64,000 nucleotides of DNA from an uncultured Planktomarina sp. (GTDB lineage Bacteria; Pseudomonadota; Alphaproteobacteria; Rhodobacterales; Rhodobacteraceae), in contig CAJJBJ010000002.1 of the NCBI GenBank assembly GCA_905182455.1, forward strand, positions 682,001 to 746,000. Reading direction: 5' to 3'. The position numbers and the translations under genes are program-made. Below, in pieces: positions 35,939 through 46,166 of this stretch. The notes below the pieces were generated by a model. It worked only from the letters and a program-made list of their open reading frames with translations. It searched no databases and was not told the origin of the DNA. Positions within the stretch are counted from its first letter, which is position 1; each line of letters begins with the position of its first letter.

Positions 35939-36328
35939 TTACAGCGGTAAAATTCGGCGAAGTTCTGCCGGAAGACGTCGTGCCGCTCCGGTGTTGGAAA
36001 CCGCTACAACGGTCACCTCAGCGGTGAAGAGCACCACCCCATCGCGCTCAACCACCTGCTCCAAAACCCATCGCGCCGCCGTGGTGGCGATGACGCGGCT
36101 GATCACGTGCAAACTGTCACCCATCCGCGCAGGGACCAAATAATGTGCCGAGATATCGCGCACCGCAAAGACCACACCTTTAGCTTGAAGGACCAGTTGA
36201 TCAATGCCCAATTCCGCCACCCAGGTTGAGCGCGCGCGCTCAATGAACTTCAGGTAATTGGCGTAATAGACAATGCCCCCCATATCTGTGTCTTCATAAT
36301 AGACTTTGAGATCGAAGCGATGGATCAC
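35939..36328 (-). CDS. ybgC: Tol-Pal-associated acyl-CoA thioesterase YbgC
   Basis: 129-residue hotdog thioesterase; YYEDTDMGGIVYYANYLKF includes the catalytic aspartate and FIERAR the following helix. It starts with GTG at 36328, overlapping the stop of the preceding gene (GTGA). It heads the tol group, as in most proteobacteria. Substrates are short or medium acyl-CoAs in relatives. Confidence 0.93.
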   Translation of the reverse strand: MIHRFDLKVYYEDTDMGGIVYYANYLKFIERARSTWVAELGIDQLVLQAKGVVFAVRDISAHYLVPARMGDSLHVISRVIATTAARWVLEQVVERDGVVLFTAEVTVVAVSNTGAARRLPAELRRILPL

Positions 36329-36984
36329 GACAACATCGGAATGCGCGCATGCAGACGCAAAGCATGGCTGGGATCATCGGCTCGGGCCGGCATGATCGGA
36401 TCATAGGCCGCCCGCAGCACCGCTGCAATTTCAGGTCGCAGCACCGTGACCCCACTCTCGAGCACCGCCAAGGGCGATGTTTCGCGAAAGGCATCTTGCG
36501 ACCACAAAAGCATCACCTGCACCGCCTGTGACAGCGCCAAACTATCAGCCCCCAGTTGTTCCAAAGCCTCATCCACACGAAGAAAAACGAAACAGGCCTG
36601 AATGGCCCCCGCATCATCAAACCTGAAGGCACGATACTGATTGGCCTGTGCGACCTGCAACCGATCCACCACCTGAGCCAAATTCGGAATCAACTGATCT
36701 AAATCCGGCACAGCGCCCAATTCGTCCCAATTAGAGAAAAAGAACATCATCATGTTGCTGCCCAATTCCGGATCCAGCTCAACGGTGACATGACCGCAGG
36801 CCAAGCAGACCGCCTCAATCGCGGATTTAACCACGCTCAAGGTCTCATCCATCACCCCAAATACCACTGGAGAAATAGGACGCCCCCAGCGCGCAAACAC
36901 ATAGGATCCATCCGTGCGCGTAAACATGTGTTCAATTTTAGTCGCCGTCAGCACTGGCCACTCCTCTTTTTTAGTCAATTTCAA
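36325..36984 (-). CDS. Conserved unknown protein of Rhodobacterales, between ruvB and ybgC
   Basis: 219 residues, soluble, acidic, no signal peptide or membrane helix. Segments that look conserved are MFTRTDGSYVFARWGRPISP, VVFGVMDETLSVVKSAIEAV, VELDPELGSNMMMFFFSNWDEL and QYRAFRFDDAGAIQACFVFLR. I recall similar unnamed proteins in roseobacters at the same place but know no function. It is translationally coupled to ybgC (GTGA overlap) and lies 59 bases after ruvB, with a repeat element in that gap. Confidence 0.8.
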   Translation of the reverse strand: MKLTKKEEWPVLTATKIEHMFTRTDGSYVFARWGRPISPVVFGVMDETLSVVKSAIEAVCLACGHVTVELDPELGSNMMMFFFSNWDELGAVPDLDQLIPNLAQVVDRLQVAQANQYRAFRFDDAGAIQACFVFLRVDEALEQLGADSLALSQAVQVMLLWSQDAFRETSPLAVLESGVTVLRPEIAAVLRAAYDPIMPARADDPSHALRLHARIPMLS

Positions 36985-37005
36985 AACCCACTATAGGTCC
37001 AGGCT

Positions 37006-37036
37006 TCTTTTGGCCAGAAACACTCCCGCCGGAGGC
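37006..37036 (-). repeat. Intergenic repeat copy B, after ruvB
   Basis: The 31 bases around TTTGGCCAGAAACACTCCCG match copy A at 25000-25029, in the same orientation and also directly after a minus-strand stop codon. On the minus strand it reads GCCTCCGGCGGGAGTG and then TTTCTGGCC. Confidence 0.65.
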
Positions 37037-37043
37037 CAGCGCC

Positions 37044-38111
37044 CTAACCAAATAATTGCGATTGCGTCGCTTGCTGTGGTGCCGGCAGGCCCAAATGCGC
37101 CCAAGCTTTCTGAGCCAACATCCGCCCACGCGGCGTGCGCTGTATCAATCCACGTTGCAACAAGTAGGGCTCAATCACCTCTTCCAAAGCATCGCGACTT
37201 TCCGACAGGGCCGCAGAAAGTGTCTCAATCCCCACCGGCCCCCCGGCATAATTCTCCGCAATCAGTTGCAAATAACGTCGATCGGCACCATCCAAACCCA
37301 AATAATCCACCCCCAAACGGGTCAAAGCGTGATCGGCAATCGCTTGCGTGATCCGGCCATCGCCTTCCACCACTGCAAAATCCAACACCCGACGCAACAG
37401 CCGTCCAGCAATTCGCGGTGTGCCGCGGGCGCGTTTGGCAATTTCTGCCGCCCCCGCATCATCGGCAGGCACACCCAGCAAACGTGCATTGCGGGTGACA
37501 ATTTGATGCAGCTCTAAATCTGTATAAAATTCCAACCGTGTCGGGATGCCAAAGCGGTCTCGCAGCGGGGTTGTCAGCAACCCCAAACGAGTCGTCGCCC
37601 CCACCAAAGTAAATGGCTGCAACTCGATGCGCACCGTGCGAGCCGCAGGCCCCTCACCGATCACCAAATCCAGCTCAAAATCTTCCAAAGCCGGATATAG
37701 AATTTCCTCCACCACAGGGTTCAGCCGGTGAATCTCGTCAATAAACAACACGTCGCGCGGCTCAAGATTGGTCAAAATCGCAGCCAGATCGCCGGCCTTG
37801 GCAAGCACCGGTCCGCTGGTCATACGAAAATTAACCCCAAGCTCCCGCGCCATAATCTGCGCCAAAGTAGTTTTGCCGAGCCCAGGCGGTCCGTGAAACA
37901 GCGCATGATCCATCGCCTCACCCCGTTGCCGGGCCGATTGAATGAATACTTTCAGATTGGCCCGCGCCGCCTCTTGGCCAATAAATTCATCCAAACCCTT
38001 TGGCCGCAAAGCCTTATCGCCATCCTCGGCTAACCGCTCCGGGCGCAGCGTTGTGTCCGGGTCCACCATGCCAGTCACAATCATCCCGTCATCCTCCAAA
38101 GGCCCGCTCAT
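37044..38111 (-). CDS. ruvB: Holliday junction branch migration ATPase RuvB
   Basis: 355 residues. Walker A GPPGLGKT at 74-81, [15 protein letters not shown] (Walker B) and the [19 protein letters not shown] sensor region are typical. It moves Holliday junctions with RuvA. ATG 38111 overlaps the ruvA stop. Confidence 0.97.
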   Translation of the reverse strand: MSGPLEDDGMIVTGMVDPDTTLRPERLAEDGDKALRPKGLDEFIGQEAARANLKVFIQSARQRGEAMDHALFHGPPGLGKTTLAQIMARELGVNFRMTSGPVLAKAGDLAAILTNLEPRDVLFIDEIHRLNPVVEEILYPALEDFELDLVIGEGPAARTVRIELQPFTLVGATTRLGLLTTPLRDRFGIPTRLEFYTDLELHQIVTRNARLLGVPADDAGAAEIAKRARGTPRIAGRLLRRVLDFAVVEGDGRITQAIADHALTRLGVDYLGLDGADRRYLQLIAENYAGGPVGIETLSAALSESRDALEEVIEPYLLQRGLIQRTPRGRMLAQKAWAHLGLPAPQQATQSQLFG

Positions 38112-38758
38112 GATTTAGGCGCCAGTTTTTTCAAAGCCGCACGGATCAAAGCCGCCGCATCGGCACCATCCATCTCGGCACCCAACTCAGCCACAGCCGC
38201 TGCTGCCTCACCGGGCACATAGCCAAGATTGCCCAGCGCCGACAAAGCATCCGCCTGTGCGGATGGCACATGTGCAGGCCGTGGCTTTGGAACAGAGGAT
38301 TCGAAAACCTCACCCAGATCATGGATCTGCGGCGCACCGCCCAACATCGCCATCACACCAGGGGCCTTGTCTTTTAACTCAATCACCACCCGTTGCGCAG
38401 TTTTTGGGCCCACGCCCTTGGCCGCTTTCAATGAGTTCCAATCCCCAAGAGCAATCGCCCGGCTCACCCCATCCTGGCCCAAAGCGCCCAATATCGACAA
38501 TGAGGCCTTGGCCCCAATGCCCTGAACCGACATCAACAAGCGGTGCCATTCCTTTTCGACCAAGGAGGTAAAACCAAACAGCTGCAACAGGTCTTCTCGC
38601 ACCAATAAATCTGTATAGAGCGCCACGGGTTCGCCCGCCGCCGGCAAAGAGGCCAATGTACGGTCAGAACAATACACCATATAACCGACGCCCCGCACAT
38701 CCAGCATCACATGATCGGTGCTGCGGTAATCCACCCGGCCTGATAGCTTTCCAATCAT
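38108..38758 (-). CDS. ruvA: Holliday junction branch migration protein RuvA
   Basis: 216 residues. N-terminal OB fold ([11 protein letters not shown]...[10 protein letters not shown]), helix-hairpin-helix motifs ([15 protein letters not shown] and [19 protein letters not shown]), and a C-terminal domain that contacts RuvB ([10 protein letters not shown]). Start and stop overlap ruvC and ruvB by ATGA. Confidence 0.97.
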   Translation of the reverse strand: MIGKLSGRVDYRSTDHVMLDVRGVGYMVYCSDRTLASLPAAGEPVALYTDLLVREDLLQLFGFTSLVEKEWHRLLMSVQGIGAKASLSILGALGQDGVSRAIALGDWNSLKAAKGVGPKTAQRVVIELKDKAPGVMAMLGGAPQIHDLGEVFESSVPKPRPAHVPSAQADALSALGNLGYVPGEAAAAVAELGAEMDGADAAALIRAALKKLAPKS

Positions 38759-39261
38759 CCGTTTGCCCTCTTCAATGCGGCCTGAAAATGACTATTGGCT
38801 TGAATGTGATGCGCATGACAAATGGCAATCGCAAGCGCATCTGTGGCGTCAGGCCCTGCCAGCTTTATGCCAGGCAATTGCAACATCACCATATGTTCCA
38901 CCTGCTTTTTATCCGCGTGCCCAACACCCACCACAGCCTTTTTTACAGCATTAGGTGCATATTCCCCCACCTCAAGCCCGAACTTAGCAGGCACCAACAC
39001 CGCAATGCCGCGCGCTTGGCCCAGCTTCAGTGTCCCCGCGCCATCCCGGTTCACAAAGGTTTGCTCAACAGCGGCATGGCTCGGTTGATATTGCACGATC
39101 ACGGCACTGAGCCCGTCAAATAGGCTGAGCAATCGCCCCGACAAAGCGCCCGCCACGGTTTGGCATTGCCCATTGGCCACATGCCGCAGTTTGCTGCCCT
39201 CTACATCCACGATGCCCCATCCTGTGGACCGCAACCCTGGATCAATGCCCAATACCCGCAT
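38755..39261 (-). CDS. ruvC: Crossover junction endodeoxyribonuclease RuvC
   Basis: 168 residues starting [19 protein letters not shown] with catalytic Asp7; [22 protein letters not shown] is the next acidic block. It cleaves Holliday junctions. The frame extends upstream to 39432, but the ATG at 39261, after GAGGGCAG, gives the family start. It is the first gene of the minus-strand ruvCAB-ybgC-tol-ftsH run. Confidence 0.96.
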   Translation of the reverse strand: MRVLGIDPGLRSTGWGIVDVEGSKLRHVANGQCQTVAGALSGRLLSLFDGLSAVIVQYQPSHAAVEQTFVNRDGAGTLKLGQARGIAVLVPAKFGLEVGEYAPNAVKKAVVGVGHADKKQVEHMVMLQLPGIKLAGPDATDALAIAICHAHHIQANSHFQAALKRANG

Positions 39262-39563
39262 GTTTCTGCCCTCATATGTCCTGTTGGTGTAATAGTAGCA
39301 CGAAACGCGAACATCTGAAAAGCAGTCATTTACATTTGATCTGAATTTAATGCCAAAAGCCCCATGTATGGAAGACATATGGGTCACAATTCTTACCACA
39401 GGATACCGTTTACACCCAGCGCAGGAGGTCACATATTAGGCATGCATCATTTGCATAACAGTTATGCGGTTTTTCCGGCTAGCCGGGGTCAAAAAAGACG
39501 CCTAGATGCTGCTCATTAGCAACGATGCTTGCCGCATCATTTTTATACAGAGAAGTTCGTCCC
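39262..39563 (+). other. Intergenic region between divergent ruvC and DUF1127 gene
   Basis: About 300 bases without a convincing gene. It should hold the two divergent promoters. I see a short CATAACAGTTATG palindrome near 39450-39465 but no clear operator or RNA. Confidence 0.5.
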
Positions 39564-39767
39564 ATGGCATTTTTAGACACATCCCGCTCCACAACCTTTT
39601 CCACACCTAGCAGTGTGGTGGCTAAATTTTTCACGGCAGTATTCGCTGCAGTGGCAAGCTGGAACGATACACGCGTCACTCGTAATGCCCTATCTCAGCT
39701 CTCCATGCGTGAGTTGAACGACATCGGATTAGCCCCAGGTGACATCGACCGCATTTCGCGTCGCTAA
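39564..39767 (+). CDS. DUF1127-family small protein
   Basis: 67 residues. The C-terminal half NALSQLSMRELNDIGLAPGDIDRI is the DUF1127 (YjiS-like) motif; the N-terminal half is a hydrophobic/serine-rich stretch. Starts at ATG 39564; an upstream in-frame ATG at 39525 is less likely. DUF1127 proteins in other alphaproteobacteria affect phosphate, carbon or small-RNA-linked metabolism, but nothing here fixes the role. A strong terminator follows 33 bases after the stop. Confidence 0.88.
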   Translation: MAFLDTSRSTTFSTPSSVVAKFFTAVFAAVASWNDTRVTRNALSQLSMRELNDIGLAPGDIDRISRR

Positions 39768-39800
39768 TCTCCGCCTCCCCGGAGACCATGCCGCAACGAG

Positions 39801-39835
39801 CGCCGCGCTGATTCTCCCCAGCGCGGCGTTTTTTT
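39801..39835 (+). terminator. Rho-independent terminator after the DUF1127 gene
   Basis: CGCCGCGCT (39801-39809) and AGCGCGGCG (39820-39828) pair around a 10-base loop, followed by seven T. The T run overlaps the stop codon of the convergent prmA. Confidence 0.92.
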
Positions 39836-40705
39836 ATGCGCTGCTCAATGTAAGAGCCGTCCATTCGCCAAGATCTTCACGCTCAACCAGCGTGACACCC
39901 TGCGTTTTATAGACAGCCACAATATCATCCGCCTGTTCGACCAGAAGACCCGACAGGATCGCAATGCCGCCGGGCGCAAGATGCGCCACCATGGCTGGGG
40001 CCAAATCAATCAGAGGGCCCTTCAGAATATTGGCAAAGATCAAATCAAACGGAGCGGCTTGGGCCAGCGCAGGCGCATCAAAGCCAATGGACTCGACACA
40101 GTCCACACGTCCCACCAGATCATTGGCCACAACATTCACCGCAGGCGACCTCAACCGCCACAGGGTCAATATCGCTCGCCGTGACTGAGGCAACATCCAT
40201 CCGCGCCGCCGCCATAGCCAAAACCGCAGTGCCACAGCCCAAATCCAACACATTCTCAAATTTGCGCCCCTGATCCAAAAGCCGGTCAAACGCCCGAAGA
40301 CAGCCTAGCGTTGTGCCGTGATGGCCCGTGCCAAAGGCCATAGCCGCTTCAATCAACAAACCAATGCGGCCAGCTCGGAAGCAGTTCGGCATCATGGCCG
40401 CCATAGACGAAGAACCTTCCCGCCTCCACAGGCGGCAGTTCCCGGCGCACCTTCGCCACCCAATCTTGATCAGGCACTTCAGAGACCACAAATGGGTTGG
40501 CATCATAAGCCGCAGACAAAAGTGCAAGGGCGATGTCGTCGGGCGCTTCCAAAAAGTAGCCCCCCACTTCCCAAATTTCCTTGCCATCTTCGACTTCAAA
40601 CACGCCAACGCCGGTCGGGGCGGGCTCCAGCTCTTCTAAAGCCTCGCCAAGGGCATCAGCCTGTGATTTTCCGGGCAAAGTGGTCAGCGCAGTGTAAGTA
40701 AGCAT
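39834..40705 (-). pseudogene. prmA: Ribosomal protein L11 methyltransferase, two frameshifts
   Basis: Three frames together spell PrmA. From ATG 40705: MLTYTALTTLPGKSQADAL to FFVYGGHDAELLP. Then, after an apparent one-base insertion near 40375, GRIGLLIEAAMAFGTGHHGT and VLDLGCGTAVLAMAAARM (SAM site) to VAVEVA. After a second insertion near 40145, AVNVVANDLVGRV, DLIFANILKGPLIDLAP and the end EWTALTLSSA. The length is 2 modulo 3, as two insertions require. The first break precedes the SAM-binding domain, so no active enzyme is expected. PrmA is dispensable in E. coli. Confidence 0.88.
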
Positions 40706-40834
40706 TATGAGCTCCAATCGTTTGGATGGGCCATAGCCTGTCTCTGTCCCCATCGCAATTGCCCACCGCTCAGACAGTTTGCAAAGGGCCCGCCCGCCAC
40801 AAACTCAAGCAATGCGACGCGGCGCGCGGCTCCG

Positions 40835-41488
40835 TTAGGAAACCTCTAGCCCAATCGGGCAGGTCACACCTGTGCCACCAATCCCACAGTAGCCATTTGG
40901 GTTTTTAGCTAGATATTGCTGATGATAATCTTCTGCATAATAAAATTCTGGCGCTGAGATGATTTCACTGGTGATCGCGCCATATCCTGCGGCGTGCAGC
41001 TGCGGGGCAAAGGCCACCCGGCTTTCCTGTGCTGCTTGCTCTTGAGCATCATCATATGTGTAGATCCCAGAGCGATATTGCGTGCCGCGATCATTGCCTT
41101 GCTGCATACCTTGAGTAGGGTCATGACCTTCCCAGAACACTTTCAGCAAATCCTCATAGCGCACCACAGCCGGGTCAAATATTACCCGCACTACCTCATT
41201 ATGTCCGGTTTTTCCTGAGCAAACCTCTTCATAACTCGCATTCGGGGTGAACCCGCCCGCATAGCCCACCATGCTCAGCCAAACGCCATCAATGCCCCAA
41301 AACATCCGCTCGACGCCCCAAAAACACCCCATGCCGAACATCGCCTCTTGCAATCCTGACGGGATTTCAGATTTCAGTGGTCGGCCCGTCAAAAAATGCG
41401 TGCTGGCGGTTGCCAAAGGCGTCATGCGCCCAGGCAAGGCCGCCTCTGGGTGGATCATTTCAGATTTGGCTTGAGACATAAAAAACAT
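40835..41488 (-). CDS. msrA: Peptide-methionine (S)-S-oxide reductase MsrA
   Basis: 217 residues. The motif [13 protein letters not shown] places the catalytic cysteine at residue 55. [24 protein letters not shown] and [16 protein letters not shown] complete the substrate site, and two more cysteines near the C terminus ([11 protein letters not shown]) can resolve the sulfenic acid. It repairs oxidised methionine. I prefer the ATG at 41488, which has GGAG 7 bases upstream, over 41500. Confidence 0.94.
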   Translation of the reverse strand: MFFMSQAKSEMIHPEAALPGRMTPLATASTHFLTGRPLKSEIPSGLQEAMFGMGCFWGVERMFWGIDGVWLSMVGYAGGFTPNASYEEVCSGKTGHNEVVRVIFDPAVVRYEDLLKVFWEGHDPTQGMQQGNDRGTQYRSGIYTYDDAQEQAAQESRVAFAPQLHAAGYGAITSEIISAPEFYYAEDYHQQYLAKNPNGYCGIGGTGVTCPIGLEVS

Positions 41489-41556
41489 TTGCGACTCCAT
41501 TTTCTAAATTAAACATAGCTCCATCAGTATAAATATCCAGCAAACACACAAAGATG

Positions 41557-42765
41557 TCATCGGCTAAAGATGGTTTCATGACCTGGCTCCGGATTGCGCG
41601 GGATTAATAAGGCCAAGGCGAGTGAGGTGGTGGCCATCCCAGCAGCCATCACAAAAACCAAACCAGGCGATACCAACCACACCAAGCCCAAAATCACCGG
41701 CAAGCCCACGGCTGCGATATGATTGATGGTAAAAGCAACCGCCGCTGTGGGGGCAATATCAGCCGGGTCCGCAATTTTCTGAAAATAGGTTTTAAGCGCA
41801 AAGGCCAGTGAGAAAAACAGATGATCAATCACAAACAGTGCCCCGGCCAGCATCACACCCCAGCCAAACATATAGATCCCGCCATAAGCCAAAAATACCA
41901 AGGCCAAGCCTACATATTCAAAAATGAGGGTATTACGTTCACCAAAATAGGACACAACTTTGCCAAAAACAGGACCAAGAACCATATTCAGGGCCAAGTT
42001 GATCAAATAAAGCGCAGTGAGCTCATGCACCGCGAAGCCAAAGCGCTCCACCATCATGAAACCGGCAAACACCATGAAAATTTGACGCCGCGCGCCCGCC
42101 ATAAACTGCAAAGCGTAATAGAGCCAATAGCGTTTGCGCAAAATCATGGTTTTATGTTGCGGTGTTGGAGACTGAAATTGCGGGTAGATGATGATACACA
42201 CTAAAGCAATTGCTGCTGTGATGCCCCCGGAAATCATATAGGCCGCATTGTAACTCAGCTCGAGCCATTCCCACGTGACCACAATCACCCCGAATGCCAC
42301 CAATGAAGCAGCAGACCCCATCGCCAAAAGCCAGCCGAGCACCTGCGGCGCCCGGTCTTTGGAAATCCATTGCAATTGTAGAGATTGGTTAACCGTTTCA
42401 TAATAGTGAAACCCGATAGAAGACAGCAAGGTCAGGGTCAAAATCCCCCCCATCTGCGGAAACCAGGCCGTCACACCCGTGGCGACGCCCAGCAGTACCA
42501 GAGAGACTAGCCCCAAAACTTGCTCACGCACAAAAATAATGATGGCAATCACGCCCACCGCTAAAAATCCGGGAATTTCGCGGACGGAATGCAAAAGGCC
42601 GATGTCTGCACCATCGAAATTGGCCACTTCCACCACGAAGTTATTCAGCAATGCGCTCCATGTTGCAAAGGCGATGGGCATGGCTGTAGCCATAACAAAC
42701 AGCAAAAAAATGGGCCTACGCCAAAAAGAGTCGCTTTGTGCCTCCACCAAAGTAACAATTCGCAT
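41557..42765 (-). CDS. MFS transporter
   Basis: 402 residues with about 12 membrane helices; REIPGFLAVGVIAIIIFVRE marks the early loop and FVEV/DGADIGLLHSVREI the first loop. No substrate motif is recognised. The frame stays open to 43149, but ATG 42765 with GGGAGC 6 bases upstream starts just before the first helix. It is divergent from the lldD-type gene, so lactate or a related hydroxy acid is a possible substrate. Confidence 0.85.
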   Translation of the reverse strand: MRIVTLVEAQSDSFWRRPIFLLFVMATAMPIAFATWSALLNNFVVEVANFDGADIGLLHSVREIPGFLAVGVIAIIIFVREQVLGLVSLVLLGVATGVTAWFPQMGGILTLTLLSSIGFHYYETVNQSLQLQWISKDRAPQVLGWLLAMGSAASLVAFGVIVVTWEWLELSYNAAYMISGGITAAIALVCIIIYPQFQSPTPQHKTMILRKRYWLYYALQFMAGARRQIFMVFAGFMMVERFGFAVHELTALYLINLALNMVLGPVFGKVVSYFGERNTLIFEYVGLALVFLAYGGIYMFGWGVMLAGALFVIDHLFFSLAFALKTYFQKIADPADIAPTAAVAFTINHIAAVGLPVILGLVWLVSPGLVFVMAAGMATTSLALALLIPRNPEPGHETIFSR

Positions 42766-42894
42766 CGCAAAGCTCCCAATCGCACATAGAGATCCAAATT
42801 TAATCAATTGCAAACCCAGCTCAGATGCCTGATATTTACCTCGACCACACACATTGGTAATGGAAACTAACCAATTTAAAGCAAAGGCTAGACT

Positions 42895-44058
42895 ATGCCC
42901 GTAATCACCACCATTCAAGACCTGAAAGACATATACGCGCGCCGCGTGCCGCAAATGTTTTACGACTATTGTGAAAGTGGCAGTTGGACGGAGCAAACTT
43001 TTCGCGACAACATATCTGATTTCTCCCAGCTGCGCCTGCGTCAGCGTGTGGCCGTCGATATGGCCAATCGAACAACAGCCACCAAGATGATCGGCCAAGA
43101 CGTGTCGATGCCTGTGGCGCTTGCGCCCGTGGGCCTCACCGGCATGCAATGCGCTGATGGTGAGATCAAAGCCGCCAAAGCCGCCGCTGCCTTTGGGGTG
43201 CCCTTCACCCTATCGACCATGTCCATTTGCTCTATCGAAGATGTGGCCGCCGCCACCGATGCGCCGTTTTGGTTTCAGCTCTACACATTGACAGATGAAG
43301 ACTATACAGATCGCTTGATCCAAAGGGTCAAAGACGCCAATTGCTCGGCCTTGGTGATCACCCTCGATCTTCAACTTTTGGGTCAGCGCCACAAAGACAT
43401 CAAAAACGGTCTCTCAGCCCCGCCCAAGCTCACCCCGAAAACCATCGCAAATCTGGCAACCAAATGGCGTTGGGGCCTTGAAATGCTCGGCACCAAGCGA
43501 CGCGGCTTTGGAAATATCGTGGGCCATGTGGACGGCATCTCCGACAACTCCTCGCTGAGCGCTTGGACATCAGAGCAATTCGATCAATCCTTAGATTGGA
43601 ACAAAGTCGAAATTTTGATGAAAAAATGGGGTGGTAAGGTTATTTTGAAAGGTATTCTTGACCCTGAAGACGCCAAGATGGCCGCAAAACTTGGCGTTGA
43701 TGCAATTGTCGTGTCCAACCACGGCGGCCGTCAGCTGGACGGCGCCTTGTCCTCAATTCGGATGCTGCCCAAGATCGTGGAAGCGGTGGATGGCAAATGC
43801 GAAGTTTGGATGGATGGCGGCATAAGAAGCGGCCAAGACGTTCTGAAGGCTAAAGCTCTTGGCGCCACCGGCACCATGATTGGCCGCTCCTACATCTATG
43901 GCTTAGGTGCGATGGGACAGGCTGGCGTCACAACCGCGCTGGAGGTGATGCACAAGGAATTGGACACCACGATGGCGCTTTGCGGTCATCGTGACATCAA
44001 TACCGTCACGCGCGATATTCTGTATATCCCGGATGATTTTGAAGGCAATTGGGCCTAG
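42895..44058 (+). CDS. lldD: FMN-dependent alpha-hydroxy acid dehydrogenase (L-lactate dehydrogenase type)
   Basis: 387 residues. The catalytic SNHGGRQLDGA has the base histidine at 276 and the arginine at 279; FQLYTLTD and WMDGGIRSGQDVLKAKALGA bind substrate and FMN phosphate. It oxidises an L-2-hydroxy acid, most likely L-lactate, and passes electrons to the respiratory chain. Other hydroxy acids such as glycolate or mandelate cannot be excluded. It is divergent from an MFS gene with 129 bases between. Confidence 0.88.
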   Translation: MPVITTIQDLKDIYARRVPQMFYDYCESGSWTEQTFRDNISDFSQLRLRQRVAVDMANRTTATKMIGQDVSMPVALAPVGLTGMQCADGEIKAAKAAAAFGVPFTLSTMSICSIEDVAAATDAPFWFQLYTLTDEDYTDRLIQRVKDANCSALVITLDLQLLGQRHKDIKNGLSAPPKLTPKTIANLATKWRWGLEMLGTKRRGFGNIVGHVDGISDNSSLSAWTSEQFDQSLDWNKVEILMKKWGGKVILKGILDPEDAKMAAKLGVDAIVVSNHGGRQLDGALSSIRMLPKIVEAVDGKCEVWMDGGIRSGQDVLKAKALGATGTMIGRSYIYGLGAMGQAGVTTALEVMHKELDTTMALCGHRDINTVTRDILYIPDDFEGNWA

Positions 44059-44123
44059 GCCCACAACCTAGATTCGATCACGCACCAAAGCGCACGAAGC
44101 TGCAAAGGTCTCGTGCACAGCGC

Positions 44124-45254
44124 TTAGAGGCGCCGTAACAGCAGGGTGAGCGGGATCGCCATCAAGCTCAAGGCCGCCGCACATAGAAACGCCGCAGGCA
44201 ACCCGTGAAACTCCGACACCATGCCCATCAGCGTGGGCGCAAGAAAAAAGCCTGCGAATCCCATTACCGCGACCCGTGAAATAGCTTCCGTGCGCAGATT
44301 ATTTGGGACAGATTTTCCGACCAATGCCAAACCCAAAGGCCCGATGACCGACACCCCAAGACCTAGAATTCCGAAACCCACATAGGCCCAAAGCGGTGTC
44401 GGGGCCAAAGCTCCGAGCACCGCACCAGTGGCGGCAATAAGAGTTGCGACAATAATGACCTTCGTGTCCGAAAACATTTGTGACACGGCTTGGCCCGAGA
44501 ATCGGCCCACTGCCATGGTGATCCCCAGCATCGCGGGCCCCATCGCCCCCTCAGCCGCGCGGCCACCCAGAGTACGCTCAATATGCAAGGCCGACCATGT
44601 CTCTGCCGTAGCTTCGGTCATAAAGGCAACCAATACAATCAAACCACACAGCACAATTGGCCAAAACGGATAGCCCGCCCCGGTGGGCGTGTCATTCGAG
44701 GTGTCCCGCACCGGCATGTATAAAAAAGCAGACAAGACGAAAATAATCAAAGCCACGTAGGAAAATGCCATGCCCGGCGCAATTTGCGCTTCACGGGCAA
44801 AGCCACTGGCCACCGCAGAAATAGCATAACCTACAGAAAACATAGCATGGTTTGCATTCATTAACGGCCGCTTGTACAGCTCTTCCAACTCGCTCACACG
44901 TGCGTTCATCAAAACGTCGGTCATCCCAGAGGCCGCACCGACAATCGCCATTGAAATCCCGAAGGTGAGCGCATTGGGCGCAAAGCCCGGCAGCAGAAAG
45001 CTTACAGCAAACAACACACTGCCAATCTGCATGCCACGCGCGCCTAAAATACGGTCCAGCCGCGGCGCCAAAAACATTGAGCTCACAAGCCCCACAGCAT
45101 TGCAGAGCAACAAAAGCCCGAAGGTGGCATCATTAACTCCGAGGCGCGCCTTAACCTCTGGAACATAGGCCGCAAAACAACCCCAAAACAGCCCCACAAC
45201 CACAAATGCAATGGCAGGGCGACGAGACACAGAGAGAGCTTGGAGAACATACAT
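44124..45254 (-). CDS. MFS transporter
   Basis: 376 residues, about 12 helices, beginning after [30 protein letters not shown] is the early cytoplasmic loop and [22 protein letters not shown] the central one. Proteins of this kind often carry sugars or act as exporters; the substrate is unknown. ATG 45254 is preferred to the ATG at 45296. It converges with lldD and diverges from rplY. Confidence 0.82.
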   Translation of the reverse strand: MYVLQALSVSRRPAIAFVVVGLFWGCFAAYVPEVKARLGVNDATFGLLLLCNAVGLVSSMFLAPRLDRILGARGMQIGSVLFAVSFLLPGFAPNALTFGISMAIVGAASGMTDVLMNARVSELEELYKRPLMNANHAMFSVGYAISAVASGFAREAQIAPGMAFSYVALIIFVLSAFLYMPVRDTSNDTPTGAGYPFWPIVLCGLIVLVAFMTEATAETWSALHIERTLGGRAAEGAMGPAMLGITMAVGRFSGQAVSQMFSDTKVIIVATLIAATGAVLGALAPTPLWAYVGFGILGLGVSVIGPLGLALVGKSVPNNLRTEAISRVAVMGFAGFFLAPTLMGMVSEFHGLPAAFLCAAALSLMAIPLTLLLRRL

Positions 45255-45350
45255 AGAGCGCTGATTCCACAGAGTCACACATCTTGCAAGAAACAAAGCA
45301 CACAGGGGCTTCCCATTTGCCCCTTATGGCCCTATACGGCCCACTTCAAC

Positions 45351-45377
45351 GGGGCATACACCCTTGGAGGATGCCCC
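45351..45377 (+). promoter_or_regulatory. Possible leader stem-loop before rplY
   Basis: GGGGCAT (45351-45357) pairs with ATGCCCC (45371-45377) around a 13-base loop, ending 21 bases before the rplY start. It could be a leader for autogenous control, but chance is not excluded. Confidence 0.3.
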
Positions 45378-45398
45378 CCCATTTTAAGGAATATAACC

Positions 45399-46040
45399 AT
45401 GGCAGGACAGATCCCAGATCTAAACGCTTCGGTACGGACGGGGACAGGCAAGGGGGCCGCTCGTCAATCTCGCCGCGATGGCAACGTACCAGGCATCGTA
45501 TTTGGTGGCGATACAGATCCGCTCCCAATTAATATCCCCTTCAATAAATTGCTCCAGCTGTTGAAAGCCGGCCGGTTTAAATCCACATTGTTCAACCTCA
45601 AGGTTGAAGGCCATGATGACGTGCGCGTTATCTGCCGCGATGTGCAGCGTCATACGGTCAAAGACCTTCCAACGCACCTCGACCTGATGCGTTTACGTCG
45701 GACCACAAAAATTAACTTGTTCATTCCAGTTGAATTTTTGAACGAAGACACATGCCCTGGCATCAAAAAAGGTGGTGTGTTGAGCTTGGTGCGTCCAGAA
45801 GTTGAATTGATTGTTACAGCTGGTGACATTCCAGAAAAAATCACAGTTGATTTGGCTGGTTTGGATGTTGGCGACGTGATCACTATTTCGTCTGTGACAC
45901 TTCCAGAAGGCTCAAAAACGACAATCGATCGTGATTTCGTAATTGCCAATATCTCAGCACCATCTGGGTTGCGTTCTTCTGAAAACGAAGGCGGCGACGA
46001 AGCAACAGAAGTAACAGAAGAAGTCGCAACCGAAGAGTAA
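45399..46040 (+). CDS. rplY: 50S ribosomal protein L25 (general stress protein Ctc type)
   Basis: 213 residues. N-terminal 5S rRNA-binding domain ([41 protein letters not shown]) followed by the TL5/Ctc C-terminal domain and an acidic tail rich in Glu and Thr, typical of alphaproteobacteria. The frame is open from 45240 but ATG 45399, with AAGGAA upstream, gives the family start. A terminator follows; pth is next in the same direction. Confidence 0.95.
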   Translation: MAGQIPDLNASVRTGTGKGAARQSRRDGNVPGIVFGGDTDPLPINIPFNKLLQLLKAGRFKSTLFNLKVEGHDDVRVICRDVQRHTVKDLPTHLDLMRLRRTTKINLFIPVEFLNEDTCPGIKKGGVLSLVRPEVELIVTAGDIPEKITVDLAGLDVGDVITISSVTLPEGSKTTIDRDFVIANISAPSGLRSSENEGGDEATEVTEEVATEE

Positions 46041-46070
46041 TCTTCTCGCGTCTTGTTTCGAATAAGTTTT

Positions 46071-46098
46071 AAACCCTGCCAGAAATGGTAGGGTTTTT
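46071..46098 (+). terminator. Rho-independent terminator after rplY
   Basis: AAACCCTGCCA (46071-46081) pairs with TGGTAGGGTTT (46086-46096), one mismatch, with a GAAA loop and a T run. Confidence 0.9.
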
Positions 46099-46166
46099 GC
46101 TTTTCAAACCACCCCATTTTCGCACAAATGCTTTTAACTCCTCTTAGGTCAGGCTAAACTATCAGA

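Noticed and set aside
42766-43149. A 128-residue N-terminal extension of the MFS transporter
   Set aside because: It overlaps the divergent lldD-type gene and is low in family-like sequence; ATG 42765 has a good ribosome site.
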